A DNA stretch of 64,000 bases, taken from assembly GCF_016904945.1 (NCBI RefSeq), contig NZ_JADIKF010000040.1, positions 1,214,943 through 1,278,942 on the forward strand, given 5' to 3'. The translations under genes and the position numbers were made by a program. Of this stretch, positions 19,101-27,763 are shown one piece after another (position 1 is the first letter of the stretch; every line of letters begins with the position of its first letter). The DNA is from Dyella mobilis. GTDB taxonomy: Bacteria; Pseudomonadota; Gammaproteobacteria; Xanthomonadales; Rhodanobacteraceae. The notes beneath the pieces are model-generated. The model was not told the origin of the DNA, did not search any database, and saw only the letters and a program-made list of their open reading frames with translations.

Positions 19101-19963
19101 ACGCCACCGGCACCGTGCGTATGGACAGCGCCGACGTCAACCTGGACAAACTCCCTGGTGGCGGCGTAAGCAGTGCATCTTCCGATATCGTGATTGCCGA
19201 TCAGCCGCAGCAACCTGCCAACAGCGGCCCCACGCCCATCTTTGCCTCAATCAAGGTCGACCTCGGCCCCAAGGCCCATCTGGTCGGCATGGGGCTGGAT
19301 GGTCACCTCAGCGGCGTACTGACCGTTGATGAGCGACCAGGGCGCGCCACCACCGGCCAGGGCCAGATCACCGTCAACGGCACCTACAAGGCCTACGGCC
19401 AGAACCTCAACATCCAGCAAGGCAAGCTGTTGTTCGCCAGCACGCCAATCGACAACCCCGGCCTGAATATCCGCGCGCTGCGCAGCCTCAACCCCAATGC
19501 CACGATCGATGAAGGTCAGCAGGTGGGTTTGCAGATCAGCGGTACGGCGCAGCGCCCGATCGCCACGATATTTTCCAATCCGGTAATGGATCAATCCGAC
19601 GCGCTTTCCTATTTAATCACCGGCAAGCCGATTTCACAGGTAAAAGGCGGCGAAGGTAGCACGGTGAATGCCGCGGCGCAGGCATTGGGTTCCGCGGCGG
19701 GCAATATGCTGGCCAAGAACGTGGGCAGCAAACTCGGCATCGACGATATTGGCGTATCCAGCAACGATGCACTGAATGGCAGTTCTGCTTTCACCGTTGG
19801 CAAATACCTTTCGCCGCGGCTTTATCTCAGCTACGGCGTGGGCATCTTTGACCCGGGACAGGTGATCACTTTGCGTTATAGGTTGAGCCGGCGCTGGAGC
19901 TTCGAGGCGCAGAACGCCACCGAATTCAACCGCGCGAGCTTGAATTACCGGATCGAGAAATAA
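16181..19963 (+). CDS. tamB: TamB, translocation and assembly module inner-membrane protein
   Basis: A 1260-residue AsmA-like protein. One transmembrane helix (about residues 17-40, following the basic RPRRRWWR) anchors it in the inner membrane. A very long periplasmic beta-rich body spans the envelope as a lipid-conducting groove. The C-terminal DUF490/TamB domain (~930-1260) includes LVGMGLDGHLSGVLTV and ends in RLSRRWSFEAQNATEF. Length and layout match E. coli TamB. The start is a GTG at 16181, 10 bases after the tamA stop; the ATG at 16175 would terminate immediately. Translation is probably coupled to tamA. The two large trimeric adhesins nearby are possible clients of the outer-membrane assembly pathway, but that is inference. 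Confidence 0.93.
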   Translation: MNTPASSTPRPRRRWWRIVALVLLLIVVLLAGGIGWLLGTGAGLRFALAQAQSLTHGALQVQQAQGRLIGPIDLAALRYDDGAGTDVRIEGVHLDWHVAPLLYKRLHIANLQVQRIDVALPKSQETNSSSGSFSLKPPIALVLDQVHIGPVAVTQEGKPLFASNQLDLAGGWTNRGFDVSRLALRAPDGHVDLSGQLGIGRRYRGKGQADVLWKLGDTTYAGALSAQSDGRNAQLQLTLSQPMAAQLQLGLDQRKNNAWTAKLDVPTFDPKPLLGSSSLTQLSAHLQGSGDQYSGSVTGQLGLNAYQLQLQPLQASFDKNFTTLTLEQLQLASPQIKGMVNASGIVHVNANPVDAKLAIDWRNLELPADLAGQVLDSQGHLAADGSADRYHAEGDIRIGPPGKPVKLALNLDGTPQQIQLHTLSLLQPQGSFTANGSLTLQPDVAWQLQAQVDKFDPGLLFADWQGMLNAELNTQGKLTKNNPDVTLELKRLDGQLRQRPLRGSGHLHLSPNNVLDGTLDLASGNSTIKLLARPGDRNDADITLAIASLGDWLPQAGGQLNGQFQVRGTLPKLAINGSLHGQSLAWQEQSIQQLQLQANIPDISNPGGKLQLDAGGAQLGGLAFRQIRLNGQGTSAQHELTFDAQGDQLSTELALSGALKGQNWNGTLSTLTLDVHGLPRWRLQQSTQLGWNDGQARLGELCLTAGDPLLCVSGNYDKAGNLDASYRLHAVPLALVVDAAGSADLPFSAEGMLEGNGKIHRSAAGALTGNASITSPQGRFIYREHPDQPALTYEGLAVNASLAPDNQQVTVRASLNGNGKLDGQASIVGAQQALSGQLSLHLGDLGFISLFTDALANVKGAVDGNFQFGGTLTQPSITGQAGVDGFAAEVPDAGLKLTNGKLALSATNTQALNISGSVQSGKGSVTIGGVLGLDAQTQSNLTLKGSQFTAADIPAAKVVISPDLLVRRDAQGINATGTVRMDSADVNLDKLPGGGVSSASSDIVIADQPQQPANSGPTPIFASIKVDLGPKAHLVGMGLDGHLSGVLTVDERPGRATTGQGQITVNGTYKAYGQNLNIQQGKLLFASTPIDNPGLNIRALRSLNPNATIDEGQQVGLQISGTAQRPIATIFSNPVMDQSDALSYLITGKPISQVKGGEGSTVNAAAQALGSAAGNMLAKNVGSKLGIDDIGVSSNDALNGSSAFTVGKYLSPRLYLSYGVGIFDPGQVITLRYRLSRRWSFEAQNATEFNRASLNYRIEK

Positions 19964-20027
19964 GCGGCATCTTGCCGCTCGTACCTGACAAATGCGCTGC
20001 GGCTTGAGGCCACCTCCGCCTCTTGCT

Positions 20028-20105
20028 CGTCATCCCCGCGAAGGCGGGGATCCAGTGACTTCGATGCGGCAACCACGCTGGATCCCCGCCTTCGCGGGGA
20101 TGACG
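20028..20105. repeat. Perfect 28-bp inverted repeat (GCGAAGGCGGGGATCC family)
   Basis: The arms at 20028-20055 and 20078-20105 are exact reverse complements, separated by 22 bases. The core, CCCCGCGAAGGCGGGGATCC, is a common intergenic repeat of many proteobacteria. It lies after tamB and before the convergent response-regulator gene, so it may fold in both transcripts and act as a transcript end. It is unrelated in sequence to the CCCTCTCCCC repeat family. Confidence 0.8.
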
Positions 20106-20240
20106 GCGTGAACCAGAAATGACTTTAGCCATCCTGATGACTTGCTGATCTCATTGAAATTGCACACAAAGAAAAAAGCGAAATTTAGTTGCCATGGCCC
20201 GCCCCATTTTTCGAAAAGCAAACCTCAGCACCACCAACGC

Positions 20241-20924
20241 TCAATGCGCCACACCATTCAACTGATGCTGGATCTTGAACAGCTCCGTATCCGTACGGAT
20301 ACCCAATTTTCGGTAAGCTGCCTGCTTCTGCGTGCTGATCGTGTTGACGCTACGCGAAAACTTGGCCGCAATCGCCGTCACCGCCATTCCATCTAGCACA
20401 CAACGCAACACCTCGCGCTCGCGCGGTGACAGTGCCGCATGCGTGGTAAACATCGGCACACCGCTCGACTCGCTGACTTCATCACCGGCCACTTGCTCCA
20501 GCTCATAGCGCATACCGGCATCCACATAGCGCTGCCCCGCGGCGACCGTACGTACTGCGTCGACAAACTCGTCCATCGACTTATTCTTGCCTACGAACCC
20601 TCGCGCGCCGATACGCATCACCATCGCCACCGTGGCCACGTTGTAGTGGCCGGATACCACCAAAATACGAAGGTTCGGATGGCGCGAGCGCAACATGCGC
20701 AGCAAGCTGAGGCCATCGATTTCTCGCGGCCCAAGCGCATAATCCATCACCAACACATCGGTACCGCGCACGGCAAGTGCCGACAGAAGCTCGTGCGTAG
20801 ATTCGTAGTCGCCAACCAGATCGATATCCGATGCGGTCTCCAACTGCGCACGCAGGCCGAAGCGGACCACTGGGTGATCATCCAACAACATCAGTCGTAT
20901 GTAATTTTCTTTCTGTCTGTTCAT
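20241..20924 (-). CDS. RcsB-like response regulator (receiver plus LuxR HTH)
   Basis: A 227-residue two-component response regulator. The receiver domain (~8-130) has the acidic pair D15-D16, phospho-acceptor D61 in VLVMDYALG, and a conserved Lys in FVGKNKSMDE. The C-terminal LuxR/NarL-type helix-turn-helix (~160-220) includes LSPREREVLRCVLDG and SVNTISTQKQAAYRKL; the second segment resembles the RcsB recognition region. No sensor kinase is adjacent. It is transcribed divergently from the chaperone-usher operon that starts at 21411, and RcsB-like regulators commonly control fimbriae and capsule, so it is a good candidate regulator of that operon. The ATG at 20924 gives a normal receiver start. 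Confidence 0.85.
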   Translation of the reverse strand: MNRQKENYIRLMLLDDHPVVRFGLRAQLETASDIDLVGDYESTHELLSALAVRGTDVLVMDYALGPREIDGLSLLRMLRSRHPNLRILVVSGHYNVATVAMVMRIGARGFVGKNKSMDEFVDAVRTVAAGQRYVDAGMRYELEQVAGDEVSESSGVPMFTTHAALSPREREVLRCVLDGMAVTAIAAKFSRSVNTISTQKQAAYRKLGIRTDTELFKIQHQLNGVAH

Positions 20925-21410
20925 CGATGTGACCTGAGTTCTCGCGTGTCATGATTTGTCGCCGCCGCGCATCACTGAGCACGGACGTCGATTCATCGCC
21001 ATGGAGATTAGGGCGCGCTTGCGAAGCGGCCTTTCGTGTTGAGGTGACGTGCCATTGTGCAAAAGCACGCATCCTTCAAACGCAAAATCAAGCCAATCTA
21101 AACAGCCCACGCCCTAACTGGGGTTTAACGTGATGAACACCCACCCACGAATTGCCTGCTAACACGGTGAAGCTAGTGCTGCACACCACCATGATGCGGC
21201 GCTTTGGGCGACGCCCATGACGGACCAAAATGCTTTTCTGATTTGTACGAAGCGCAATTAGGGATAGCACTACGGACACCAATACCGCAGCGCCGCAACC
21301 TATGCGGACCCTCCGATTGGTTCCCCATGCTTTGGATTGAGACTGGCTTGCGCTTCCCGCAAGCCGGGCCGCGGAGGGCCATAAACTCAACCCACCAAGG
21401 AAGTTTTTTC
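20925..21410. promoter_or_regulatory. Divergent promoter region of the response regulator and fimbrial operon
   Basis: No gene is seen in these 486 bases. The long gap and relatively AT-rich blocks (around 21070-21110 and 21225-21270) suggest a regulated promoter region for the fimbrial operon. A hairpin at 21345-21365 (stem GGCTTGCG / CGCAAGCC) lies in the likely untranslated leader, about 45 bases before the pilin ATG, and could stabilise the highly expressed pilin mRNA. I cannot assign promoter boxes or an operator reliably. Confidence 0.4.
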
Positions 21411-21977
21411 ATGAAGAAGCTGATTCTTTCTGCTGCACTGATCGCCGGCCTGGGCGTCTTCGCGGCCAACTCCGCCATGGCTGCCGACGGCACCATTACC
21501 TTCAATGGCCAGATCTCCGCCGTCACCTGCACGGTTCACGGCGACACCCCGGGCGGTACCAGTGGTAACTTCACGGTCACCCTGCCCACCGTTGCCAGCT
21601 CGGCGTTCGGCGCCGTGGCCGCCGTTGCCGGCTCTACCGGTTACAACATCATCGTGGGCGGCACTGGCGATACCGGCTGCACCGATGGCACCAACGTCAG
21701 CGTGCACTATGAATCGACCAGCCCGCGCGTTGATCTGACCACCGGTAATCTGCAGCTCGACCCGGGTACAGGTGTCGCCACGGGCGTGCAGATCCAGATC
21801 CTGGACGGTGCCACCCGAGCTGCGATCAATCTCGCCACGGCTCCGGATTCCAGTTCGGTGACTGTCGCCTCCAACACCGCGACCATTCCGTTCTTCGCGC
21901 AGTACATCTCGACCGCCGCTGCGGTCACCGCCGGTCCGGCCAACAGCTCAGTGCTCTACACGATCGCTTACAACTGA
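21411..21977 (+). CDS. Fimbrial major subunit (chaperone-usher pilin)
   Basis: A 188-residue secreted pilin. The signal peptide is MKKLILSAALIAGLGVFAA with cleavage after AMA. The mature protein has the type 1 pilin pattern: an N-terminal donor strand (DGTITFNGQISAVTC), two cysteines (in AVTCTVHG and TGCTDG) able to form the pilin disulfide, and a C-terminal beta strand with penultimate tyrosine (SVLYTIAYN) for chaperone binding. CCAAGGAAG precedes the ATG at 21411. It is the first gene of a pilin-chaperone-usher operon, the usual position of the main shaft subunit. Confidence 0.88.
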   Translation: MKKLILSAALIAGLGVFAANSAMAADGTITFNGQISAVTCTVHGDTPGGTSGNFTVTLPTVASSAFGAVAAVAGSTGYNIIVGGTGDTGCTDGTNVSVHYESTSPRVDLTTGNLQLDPGTGVATGVQIQILDGATRAAINLATAPDSSSVTVASNTATIPFFAQYISTAAAVTAGPANSSVLYTIAYN

Positions 21978-22119
21978 TCGGTTCCGCGAACGCGCCGCTA
22001 CCTGGCGGCGCGTTCGACCCTGACCCAAAAATCTCCTTACAAAATCACACATTCACGTGGAATTCGCCTGATAACAAAAGCGATTCCATTTATCGCCAAC
22101 CTCATCAGGATGACATCCT

Positions 22120-22869
22120 ATGCGCCACCTGACTCGCTGTCTCTCCGTCGCTAGCCTGTGCCTTGCGGGGTTATTCGGTACCGCCGCTCATGCTGGCGTA
22201 GTGATTACCGGCACACGCGTGATCTATCCCGCGCAATCGCGTGAAGTCACCGTCGGCCTGACCAATGACGACAAGAAAACGCCGCGGCTGGTCCAAACCT
22301 GGATCGACAACGGCAACGAAAAGCTTTCCCCTGACCAGGTCGATGTGCCGTTCAACGTGACGCCACCGGTGTTCCGCATGGAACCGGGCTCCAGCCAGTC
22401 GCTGCGCATCGTGTATACCAAGGAACCCTTGCCCGCCGACAAGGAGTCGCTGTTCTGGCTGAACGTCCTGGAAGTGCCGCCGAAGCCGGCGGAAGCCGCC
22501 GACACCAATACGTTGCAGTTTGCCTTCCGCATCCGCATCAAGATGTTTTTCCGTCCGGATGGGCTGAGGGGCAAAGTGGAAGACGCACCCAAACAGTTGA
22601 TCTGGACGCTGGGCAACCAGAGTGGCAAGAGCACGCTGACCGTGCAGAACCCCACTCCGTATTACATATCGTTTCAGAACGTCGGTGTCGGCAATGACAC
22701 CAACAATCTCAACGAGTCTATCGAGAAGGGTTTGATGGTGGCACCAGGCGCCTCACTCAATATTGCGCTGAAGCAGGAAGTCGCTGCGGGTGCCGGTACG
22801 CAAGTCCAGTTCAAGACGATCAACGACTTCGGTGGCTTTGTACCGTTTACGTCATCGATCAAACCGTAA
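22120..22869 (+). CDS. Periplasmic fimbrial chaperone (PapD/FimC family)
   Basis: A 249-residue chaperone with a signal peptide (cut after AAHA) and two immunoglobulin-like domains. Family landmarks are VIYPAQSREVTVGLTN in the first strands, FRMEPGSSQSLRIVYT, and ESLFWLNVLEVPPKP, where the conserved G1 region meets the subunit groove. RIRIKMFFRP introduces the second domain. It would bind pilin subunits in the periplasm by donor-strand complementation and deliver them to the usher. It lies 142 bases after the pilin gene and 125 bases before the usher gene, all on the same strand. Confidence 0.93.
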   Translation: MRHLTRCLSVASLCLAGLFGTAAHAGVVITGTRVIYPAQSREVTVGLTNDDKKTPRLVQTWIDNGNEKLSPDQVDVPFNVTPPVFRMEPGSSQSLRIVYTKEPLPADKESLFWLNVLEVPPKPAEAADTNTLQFAFRIRIKMFFRPDGLRGKVEDAPKQLIWTLGNQSGKSTLTVQNPTPYYISFQNVGVGNDTNNLNESIEKGLMVAPGASLNIALKQEVAAGAGTQVQFKTINDFGGFVPFTSSIKP

Positions 22870-22994
22870 TTCGCAGACCTCTGTTCTTTTCGCTCCGCGA
22901 CCTTCCCCAGCACCGTGTGCCGGGGAGGTAACTGCACCTTTGTACCCACTGCGCTCAACCGATCCCGCCGACGATTTTTAGGACAAAAGTCATC

Positions 22995-25900
22995 ATGACC
23001 ACGCAACACGTCGCGAACAAAGAGAGACAAAACGGGACTGGGCCGGCGCCCAAGCTTCTGAGCGCATTGATTGTCGCTTCGCTTGCACCGGCAGCGGCCT
23101 TCGCGGCAGCGCCGGCTGCGCTCGTGGCTCCTGCATCTCCCGCCTCGCCTGCGTCACCTGTCGCACCGGCAGAGGCCGAATTTGAAACAAACTTTCTGTC
23201 CACCGGCACCGACGTCGACCTTTCGCGCTTCGCCAAGGGCAACGTTGTGTTGCCGGGCACCTATCGTGCAGACGTCTCCATCAACCAGACCTGGATCGGC
23301 CGCGAGGATATCGTCTTCAAGCTCATCGATGGCCAGACGAGCGCAGCACCCTGTTTCGATCGTGAATCGCTGCGCCGTTTTGGCGTGGACCTGGACAAAG
23401 TAGCGCGCGGCGACGGCAAGCGCAGTCCGGAAGAAGTCGCTGCCCACACCATTCCCGAAGGCGAGTTGTGCGGCGACCTCGGCAAGTACATTCCCGGCGC
23501 CTCGATCGCCTTCAACGAACAAACGCAATCACTCGCCATCAGCGTGCCGCAGCTGTACATGAACAACAGCGCGCGCGGCTACGTCGATCCGTCGCAGTGG
23601 GACAGCGGCATCAATGCCGGCACGCTTGGCTACAACTTCAGCGCCTCGAGAAGCACCGGTGCATATCACGGGAGCCAGGCCTACCTTGGTCTCAACGCCG
23701 GCTTCAACCTGGGAGACTGGCATCTTCGCCACCAGGGCTCGCTCAACTGGAGTTCCTCCGGCCGCAAGAACTACACCAATATCGCCAGCTACGTGCAGCG
23801 CGATATTCCGTCGATCAAGTCCCAGCTGGTGGTGGGCGACACCTTTACCAGCGGGCAGATCGCAGACAGTTTCCGCGTGCGTGGCGTCAGCTTGTTCAGC
23901 GACCCGACCATGTACCCGCAGTCGCAGCAGGGTTACGCGCCGACGGTACGCGGCGTAGCGGAAACCAATGCCCGCGTCACCATTCGCCAGCGCGGCTACG
24001 TCCTCTACGAAACCACGGTCGCACCTGGCCCGTTCGAGATCAACGATCTGTTCCCCACCGGCTACGGCGGCGACCTGGAAGTTACCGTGACGGAGACCGA
24101 CGGTCGCCAGAATACCTTTCTCGTACCGTACGCCGCCGTGCCACAGCTGTTGCGTCCGGGCATCACCCAATACAGCGCCACGGCCGGCCAGCTGCAACAG
24201 ACGGGTACCGGCAACAACAAACCCTGGGTCGCGCAGGCGACTTGGCAGCACGGTTTCAACAACACCTTTACTGGCTATGCCGCAGGCACAGCCAGCACTG
24301 GCTATACGCAAGCCCTGGTCGGCACCGCGATCAATACGCCGGTGGGCGCCGTGGCGGTCAACCTTGCCGCGTCGGTCACCCAATTCCCCGAAGGCCAGCG
24401 CACGCGCAACGGCCAGAGTCTTGGTGTTACCTACAGCAAGAATGTCATCGGCTCCGGCACCAACTTCTCTTTGGCGGCGTACCGCTTTTCCAGCAGCGGC
24501 TATTACGGCTTGCTCGATGCCGTCAACGCCCGTGATTACGTGCGGTACGGTCAAGGACTCGGCACCCAGACTCGCCAACGCAGCCGACTGGACCTCACCG
24601 TCAACCAAAAGGTCGGCAATGGCCAACTGTTCTTCAGCGGCAGCACCAGCGACTACTGGGGCGGCGCCGGTCGCACTACGTCGTACTCGGCCGGCTATAG
24701 CAATACGTTCAAGTCGGTAACCTGGAGCCTCTCGGCGCAACGCACGCGCACCCAGGCATACAACCCTTACCAGAGTCCGCTCGAGTCGCAGCAGGATCAA
24801 GCGGACGACGTGTTCTATGGCCCAGGCCGCATCCCAGGCCCCGGCGTCAACATTCCTGGTCGCACCGACAACCGCATCATGCTGAACATCTCGGTGCCGT
24901 TGGGCAGCAGCTCCAACGCACCATCGCTCTACACCTATTTGTCGCGCGACAACGGCAGCAATTCCAACAAGGGCGTGCAGGTCGGCGTCAACGGCAGTGC
25001 TGGCGAAAATCGCGCCATCACCTACGGCGTGTCGGCTAATCGCAATATCAGTCAGGGCGGCGGCAGCAGCTACTTCAATACCTCGCTCGGCTACCAGGGT
25101 GCGGCGGGCAGCGTGCAGGGCGGTTACAGCCGCTCCGGCAACACCAACCAGATTTCGGCCTCCGCCAGCGGCGGTGTGGTGGTGCATTCCGGCGGCGTGC
25201 TGCTCACCCCGCAGCTGGGCAGCACGATCGGCATCGTCGAAGCACCGGGTGCCAAGGGCGCGTTGGTCACCAATGCCACCAACGTGCGCATCAATAATTC
25301 GGGCTACGCCGCGGTGCCTTACCTCACGCCGTATCAGAGCAATACGGTGGGCATCAATCCGCAAGGCATGTCTGAAAACGTCGAACTCAAGGACACCACC
25401 AAGACCGTAGCGCCGCGCCTGGGTGCCGTCGTCAAGCTCAAGTACCAGACCGACGAAGGTCGCTCGGTGATCATCAAGGCACGCCGCAAGGATGGACAAC
25501 CGCTCCCCTTCGCTGCCGACGTACTCAACGAGAAGGGCGATAGCGTCGGCTCCGTGGGCCAGGGCAGCAAGATCTTTGTGCGTGGAGTGACTGACAACGG
25601 CACGTTGCAGGTGAAATGGGGCGATACCGCGGCTGAGCAATGTTACGTGCAGTATCAGCTACCGCCTCAAGAGAAGGGCTCAACCAATGCCACTGTCCTG
25701 CCGGGGGTCTGCGTTGCGTCGCCCAATGCACCCACACCGGCCGATTCCAAGCCCACCAACTTTGAGCCCGTCACCATCACGCCGCTGACCGAAACGCCCT
25801 CTCAGCCTGTCAAACCTACGGCGTCGCGCAACACGATCAATGAAGCCGCCTGGTGGAACCTGGATACCGTTGCACCGACTGCGGCCTCCAAACCCACCAC

Positions 25901-26063
25901 GACGGCACCTGTCGCCCATGCACCGGCCAAGCCCGCAGCAACGCGCAATACGATCAAGGAATCAGCGTGGTGGCAATTGGATGGCATGCAGCGGTCAGCC
26001 AGTGCACAAGCGGCCCGCAACTATTCCGGGATTTACGGCAGCGTGGCAAGCACCGGCGTGTAA
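22995..26063 (+). CDS. Outer-membrane fimbrial usher with atypical C-terminal tail
   Basis: A 1022-residue FimD/PapC-type usher that receives chaperone-subunit complexes and polymerises the pilus through its barrel; typical ushers are about 800-870 residues. After a signal region and an Ala/Pro/Ser linker (~40-60), the N-terminal domain begins at FNFL-like FETNFLSTGTDVDLSRF. The barrel and plug follow, with QSQQGYAPTVRGVAETNARV and GFEINDL-like GPFEINDLFPTGYGGDL. The C-terminal domains reach YVQYQLPPQE (~895). The last ~110 residues are an extra Pro/Thr-rich tail containing two related motifs 39 residues apart: S944-D957 (RNTINEAAWWNLD) and T983-D996 (RNTIKESAWWQLD). I do not recognise this tail. 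Confidence 0.92.
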   Translation: MTTQHVANKERQNGTGPAPKLLSALIVASLAPAAAFAAAPAALVAPASPASPASPVAPAEAEFETNFLSTGTDVDLSRFAKGNVVLPGTYRADVSINQTWIGREDIVFKLIDGQTSAAPCFDRESLRRFGVDLDKVARGDGKRSPEEVAAHTIPEGELCGDLGKYIPGASIAFNEQTQSLAISVPQLYMNNSARGYVDPSQWDSGINAGTLGYNFSASRSTGAYHGSQAYLGLNAGFNLGDWHLRHQGSLNWSSSGRKNYTNIASYVQRDIPSIKSQLVVGDTFTSGQIADSFRVRGVSLFSDPTMYPQSQQGYAPTVRGVAETNARVTIRQRGYVLYETTVAPGPFEINDLFPTGYGGDLEVTVTETDGRQNTFLVPYAAVPQLLRPGITQYSATAGQLQQTGTGNNKPWVAQATWQHGFNNTFTGYAAGTASTGYTQALVGTAINTPVGAVAVNLAASVTQFPEGQRTRNGQSLGVTYSKNVIGSGTNFSLAAYRFSSSGYYGLLDAVNARDYVRYGQGLGTQTRQRSRLDLTVNQKVGNGQLFFSGSTSDYWGGAGRTTSYSAGYSNTFKSVTWSLSAQRTRTQAYNPYQSPLESQQDQADDVFYGPGRIPGPGVNIPGRTDNRIMLNISVPLGSSSNAPSLYTYLSRDNGSNSNKGVQVGVNGSAGENRAITYGVSANRNISQGGGSSYFNTSLGYQGAAGSVQGGYSRSGNTNQISASASGGVVVHSGGVLLTPQLGSTIGIVEAPGAKGALVTNATNVRINNSGYAAVPYLTPYQSNTVGINPQGMSENVELKDTTKTVAPRLGAVVKLKYQTDEGRSVIIKARRKDGQPLPFAADVLNEKGDSVGSVGQGSKIFVRGVTDNGTLQVKWGDTAAEQCYVQYQLPPQEKGSTNATVLPGVCVASPNAPTPADSKPTNFEPVTITPLTETPSQPVKPTASRNTINEAAWWNLDTVAPTAASKPTTTAPVAHAPAKPAATRNTIKESAWWQLDGMQRSASAQAARNYSGIYGSVASTGV

Positions 26064-26176
26064 TCCAAAACACCCACGTGCTCTGTACTTGCTCCTGCAG
26101 AACACCGAAGTGGCTTGCCTCCCTTTCACAAGGAAGAGCACTATTCCACATCACTGGAACTCAACGAAGTCGTAGA

Positions 26177-26280
26177 TGTAGGTTGGGTTAGCGCAGCGTA
26201 ACCCAACGGCCTTTGGCTCTTTAATTCTGTAGCGCAAAGGCGCGAGGCCGCTGGGTTACGCTGCGCTAACCCAACCTACA
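26177..26280. repeat. Inverted repeat of the GGGTTAGCGCAGCGTAACCC family
   Basis: The two outer arms contain GGTTGGGTTAGCGCAGCG and its reverse complement, separated by a short AT-richer loop with CTTTAATTCTGTAGCG. Each arm is itself partly palindromic (GGGTTA...TAACCC). This is a widespread intergenic repeat type in gammaproteobacteria. It lies between the convergent usher and MFS exporter genes and may act as a transcript end. Confidence 0.75.
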
Positions 26281-26305
26281 GCGGCCACGCGAAAATTTGA
26301 AGCGC

Positions 26306-27763
26306 TCAGTGCGCTGCATCCATCCCGTCTTGCGCGAACGACGGCGACACGCGCAACAACAAGGCACCCAACAGCGCACCCAGCGCGGCAAAGCACGCTC
26401 CGGCCAAAAAGGCCCACTGATAGCCACCGGTCAACGCTTCAACGTTCGCGCTTCCACTCAGCAATAATCCCCGCGTACGCCACGAAGCCAGGCTGGCCAG
26501 CACGGCCAACCCCAATGAACCGCCCATCATGAAAGCGGTATTGACCACGCCGGAAGCCAAGCCGGATTCCGACGGCCTCACATCGCTCATCGCCGCGAGC
26601 AGAACGGGATTGAACGCCACGCCGGCACCGATGCCGAGCAAGACCATCCCCGGAAGAATATCAGTGACAAAATCGCCATGCACGGATGCACGTGAAAACA
26701 ACAGCAACCCGCACGCCGCCAGGGCCAGACCCATCGCCAGCGGGCGGCGAATGCCGAAGCGTGTCACCAGCCGTGCCGAGATGCCCAGGGAAAACAGCGC
26801 CATGATCAGATTAGCCGGCAAAAAGGCCAAGCCTACCTCCATCGGCCCATACCTCAGCACCAGCTGCATATAGAGTGCAGACAAAAAGAACCAGGCAAAC
26901 ATCGCCGCTGCCCACAGCACGCCCACCGCGTTCGATACCATCAGGTTGCGCAGCCGAAACAGACGCAAGGGCATCAACGGCACCTGTACGCGCGCCTCAA
27001 TGCCGAAGAACGCGCCGAGCAACACCAGCGCAACGACAAGCTGGGCAAGTGTGCGCTGGGCGAGCCAGCCCACCTGATTGCCATTGATGATGGCGTAGAC
27101 CGCCAGCATCAACGCCGCCGTTACGGTCAACGCTCCCCACATATCCAGGTGGCGCGAGGCCGACGTACCCGACGACGCAGGCAATAGCCGCCACGACGCG
27201 AGCACCACACCGATACCGATCGGCAGATTGACCAGAAATACCCAATGCCAACTCAAGCTGCTGGTCAACACACCCCCAAGCATCGCGCCCAGGCTGCCGC
27301 CGCCCGCGCAGACAAAGCCATAGACGCCCATCGCCTTGGCGCGATCCGCTGGCTCGGTAAACAAATCCATGATCAGCGACAGCGCCACCGCCGTCACCAC
27401 GGCACCGCCCAAACCTTGCACGCTGCGCGCGATCACCAGCGCGAACTGGCTGGTCGACAAGCCGCAAGCCAGCGAGGCCAGCGTGAACACGCCGATACCG
27501 ATCAGAAACAATCGGCGATGCCCATACAGATCACCCAGGCGTCCGCCCAGCAGCAGAAAGCCGCCGTAGGTAAGCATGTAGGCATTCACCACCCAGGCCA
27601 GCTCGGTGTCGCCGAAACGAAGGTCAGCCTTGATGGACGGCAGCGCCACGTTAACGATGGTGGTATCCAGCACGATCATCAGCACACCCATGCACAGCAC
27701 GATCAGCGCCAGCCATCGGCGGTCGGGGTGCAGGGATGCGGGAGCTTGCGATGCGTCGGACAT
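26306..27763 (-). CDS. DHA2-family MFS multidrug exporter (EmrB/QacA type)
   Basis: A 485-residue inner-membrane antiporter with about 14 predicted helices. It has the DHA2 signatures LDTTIVNVALP in helix 1, GGRLGDLYGHRR in the loop after helix 2 (motif A), and WHWVFLVNLPIG between helices 5 and 6. It would expel hydrophobic compounds in exchange for protons; substrate unknown. I chose the ATG at 27763 because AGGAATCAGC precedes it with good spacing; the upstream ATG at 27820 has no ribosome site and adds a non-family extension. No membrane-fusion (EmrA-like) partner or dedicated regulator is adjacent. It is convergent with the fimbrial operon. Confidence 0.9.
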   Translation of the reverse strand: MSDASQAPASLHPDRRWLALIVLCMGVLMIVLDTTIVNVALPSIKADLRFGDTELAWVVNAYMLTYGGFLLLGGRLGDLYGHRRLFLIGIGVFTLASLACGLSTSQFALVIARSVQGLGGAVVTAVALSLIMDLFTEPADRAKAMGVYGFVCAGGGSLGAMLGGVLTSSLSWHWVFLVNLPIGIGVVLASWRLLPASSGTSASRHLDMWGALTVTAALMLAVYAIINGNQVGWLAQRTLAQLVVALVLLGAFFGIEARVQVPLMPLRLFRLRNLMVSNAVGVLWAAAMFAWFFLSALYMQLVLRYGPMEVGLAFLPANLIMALFSLGISARLVTRFGIRRPLAMGLALAACGLLLFSRASVHGDFVTDILPGMVLLGIGAGVAFNPVLLAAMSDVRPSESGLASGVVNTAFMMGGSLGLAVLASLASWRTRGLLLSGSANVEALTGGYQWAFLAGACFAALGALLGALLLRVSPSFAQDGMDAAH

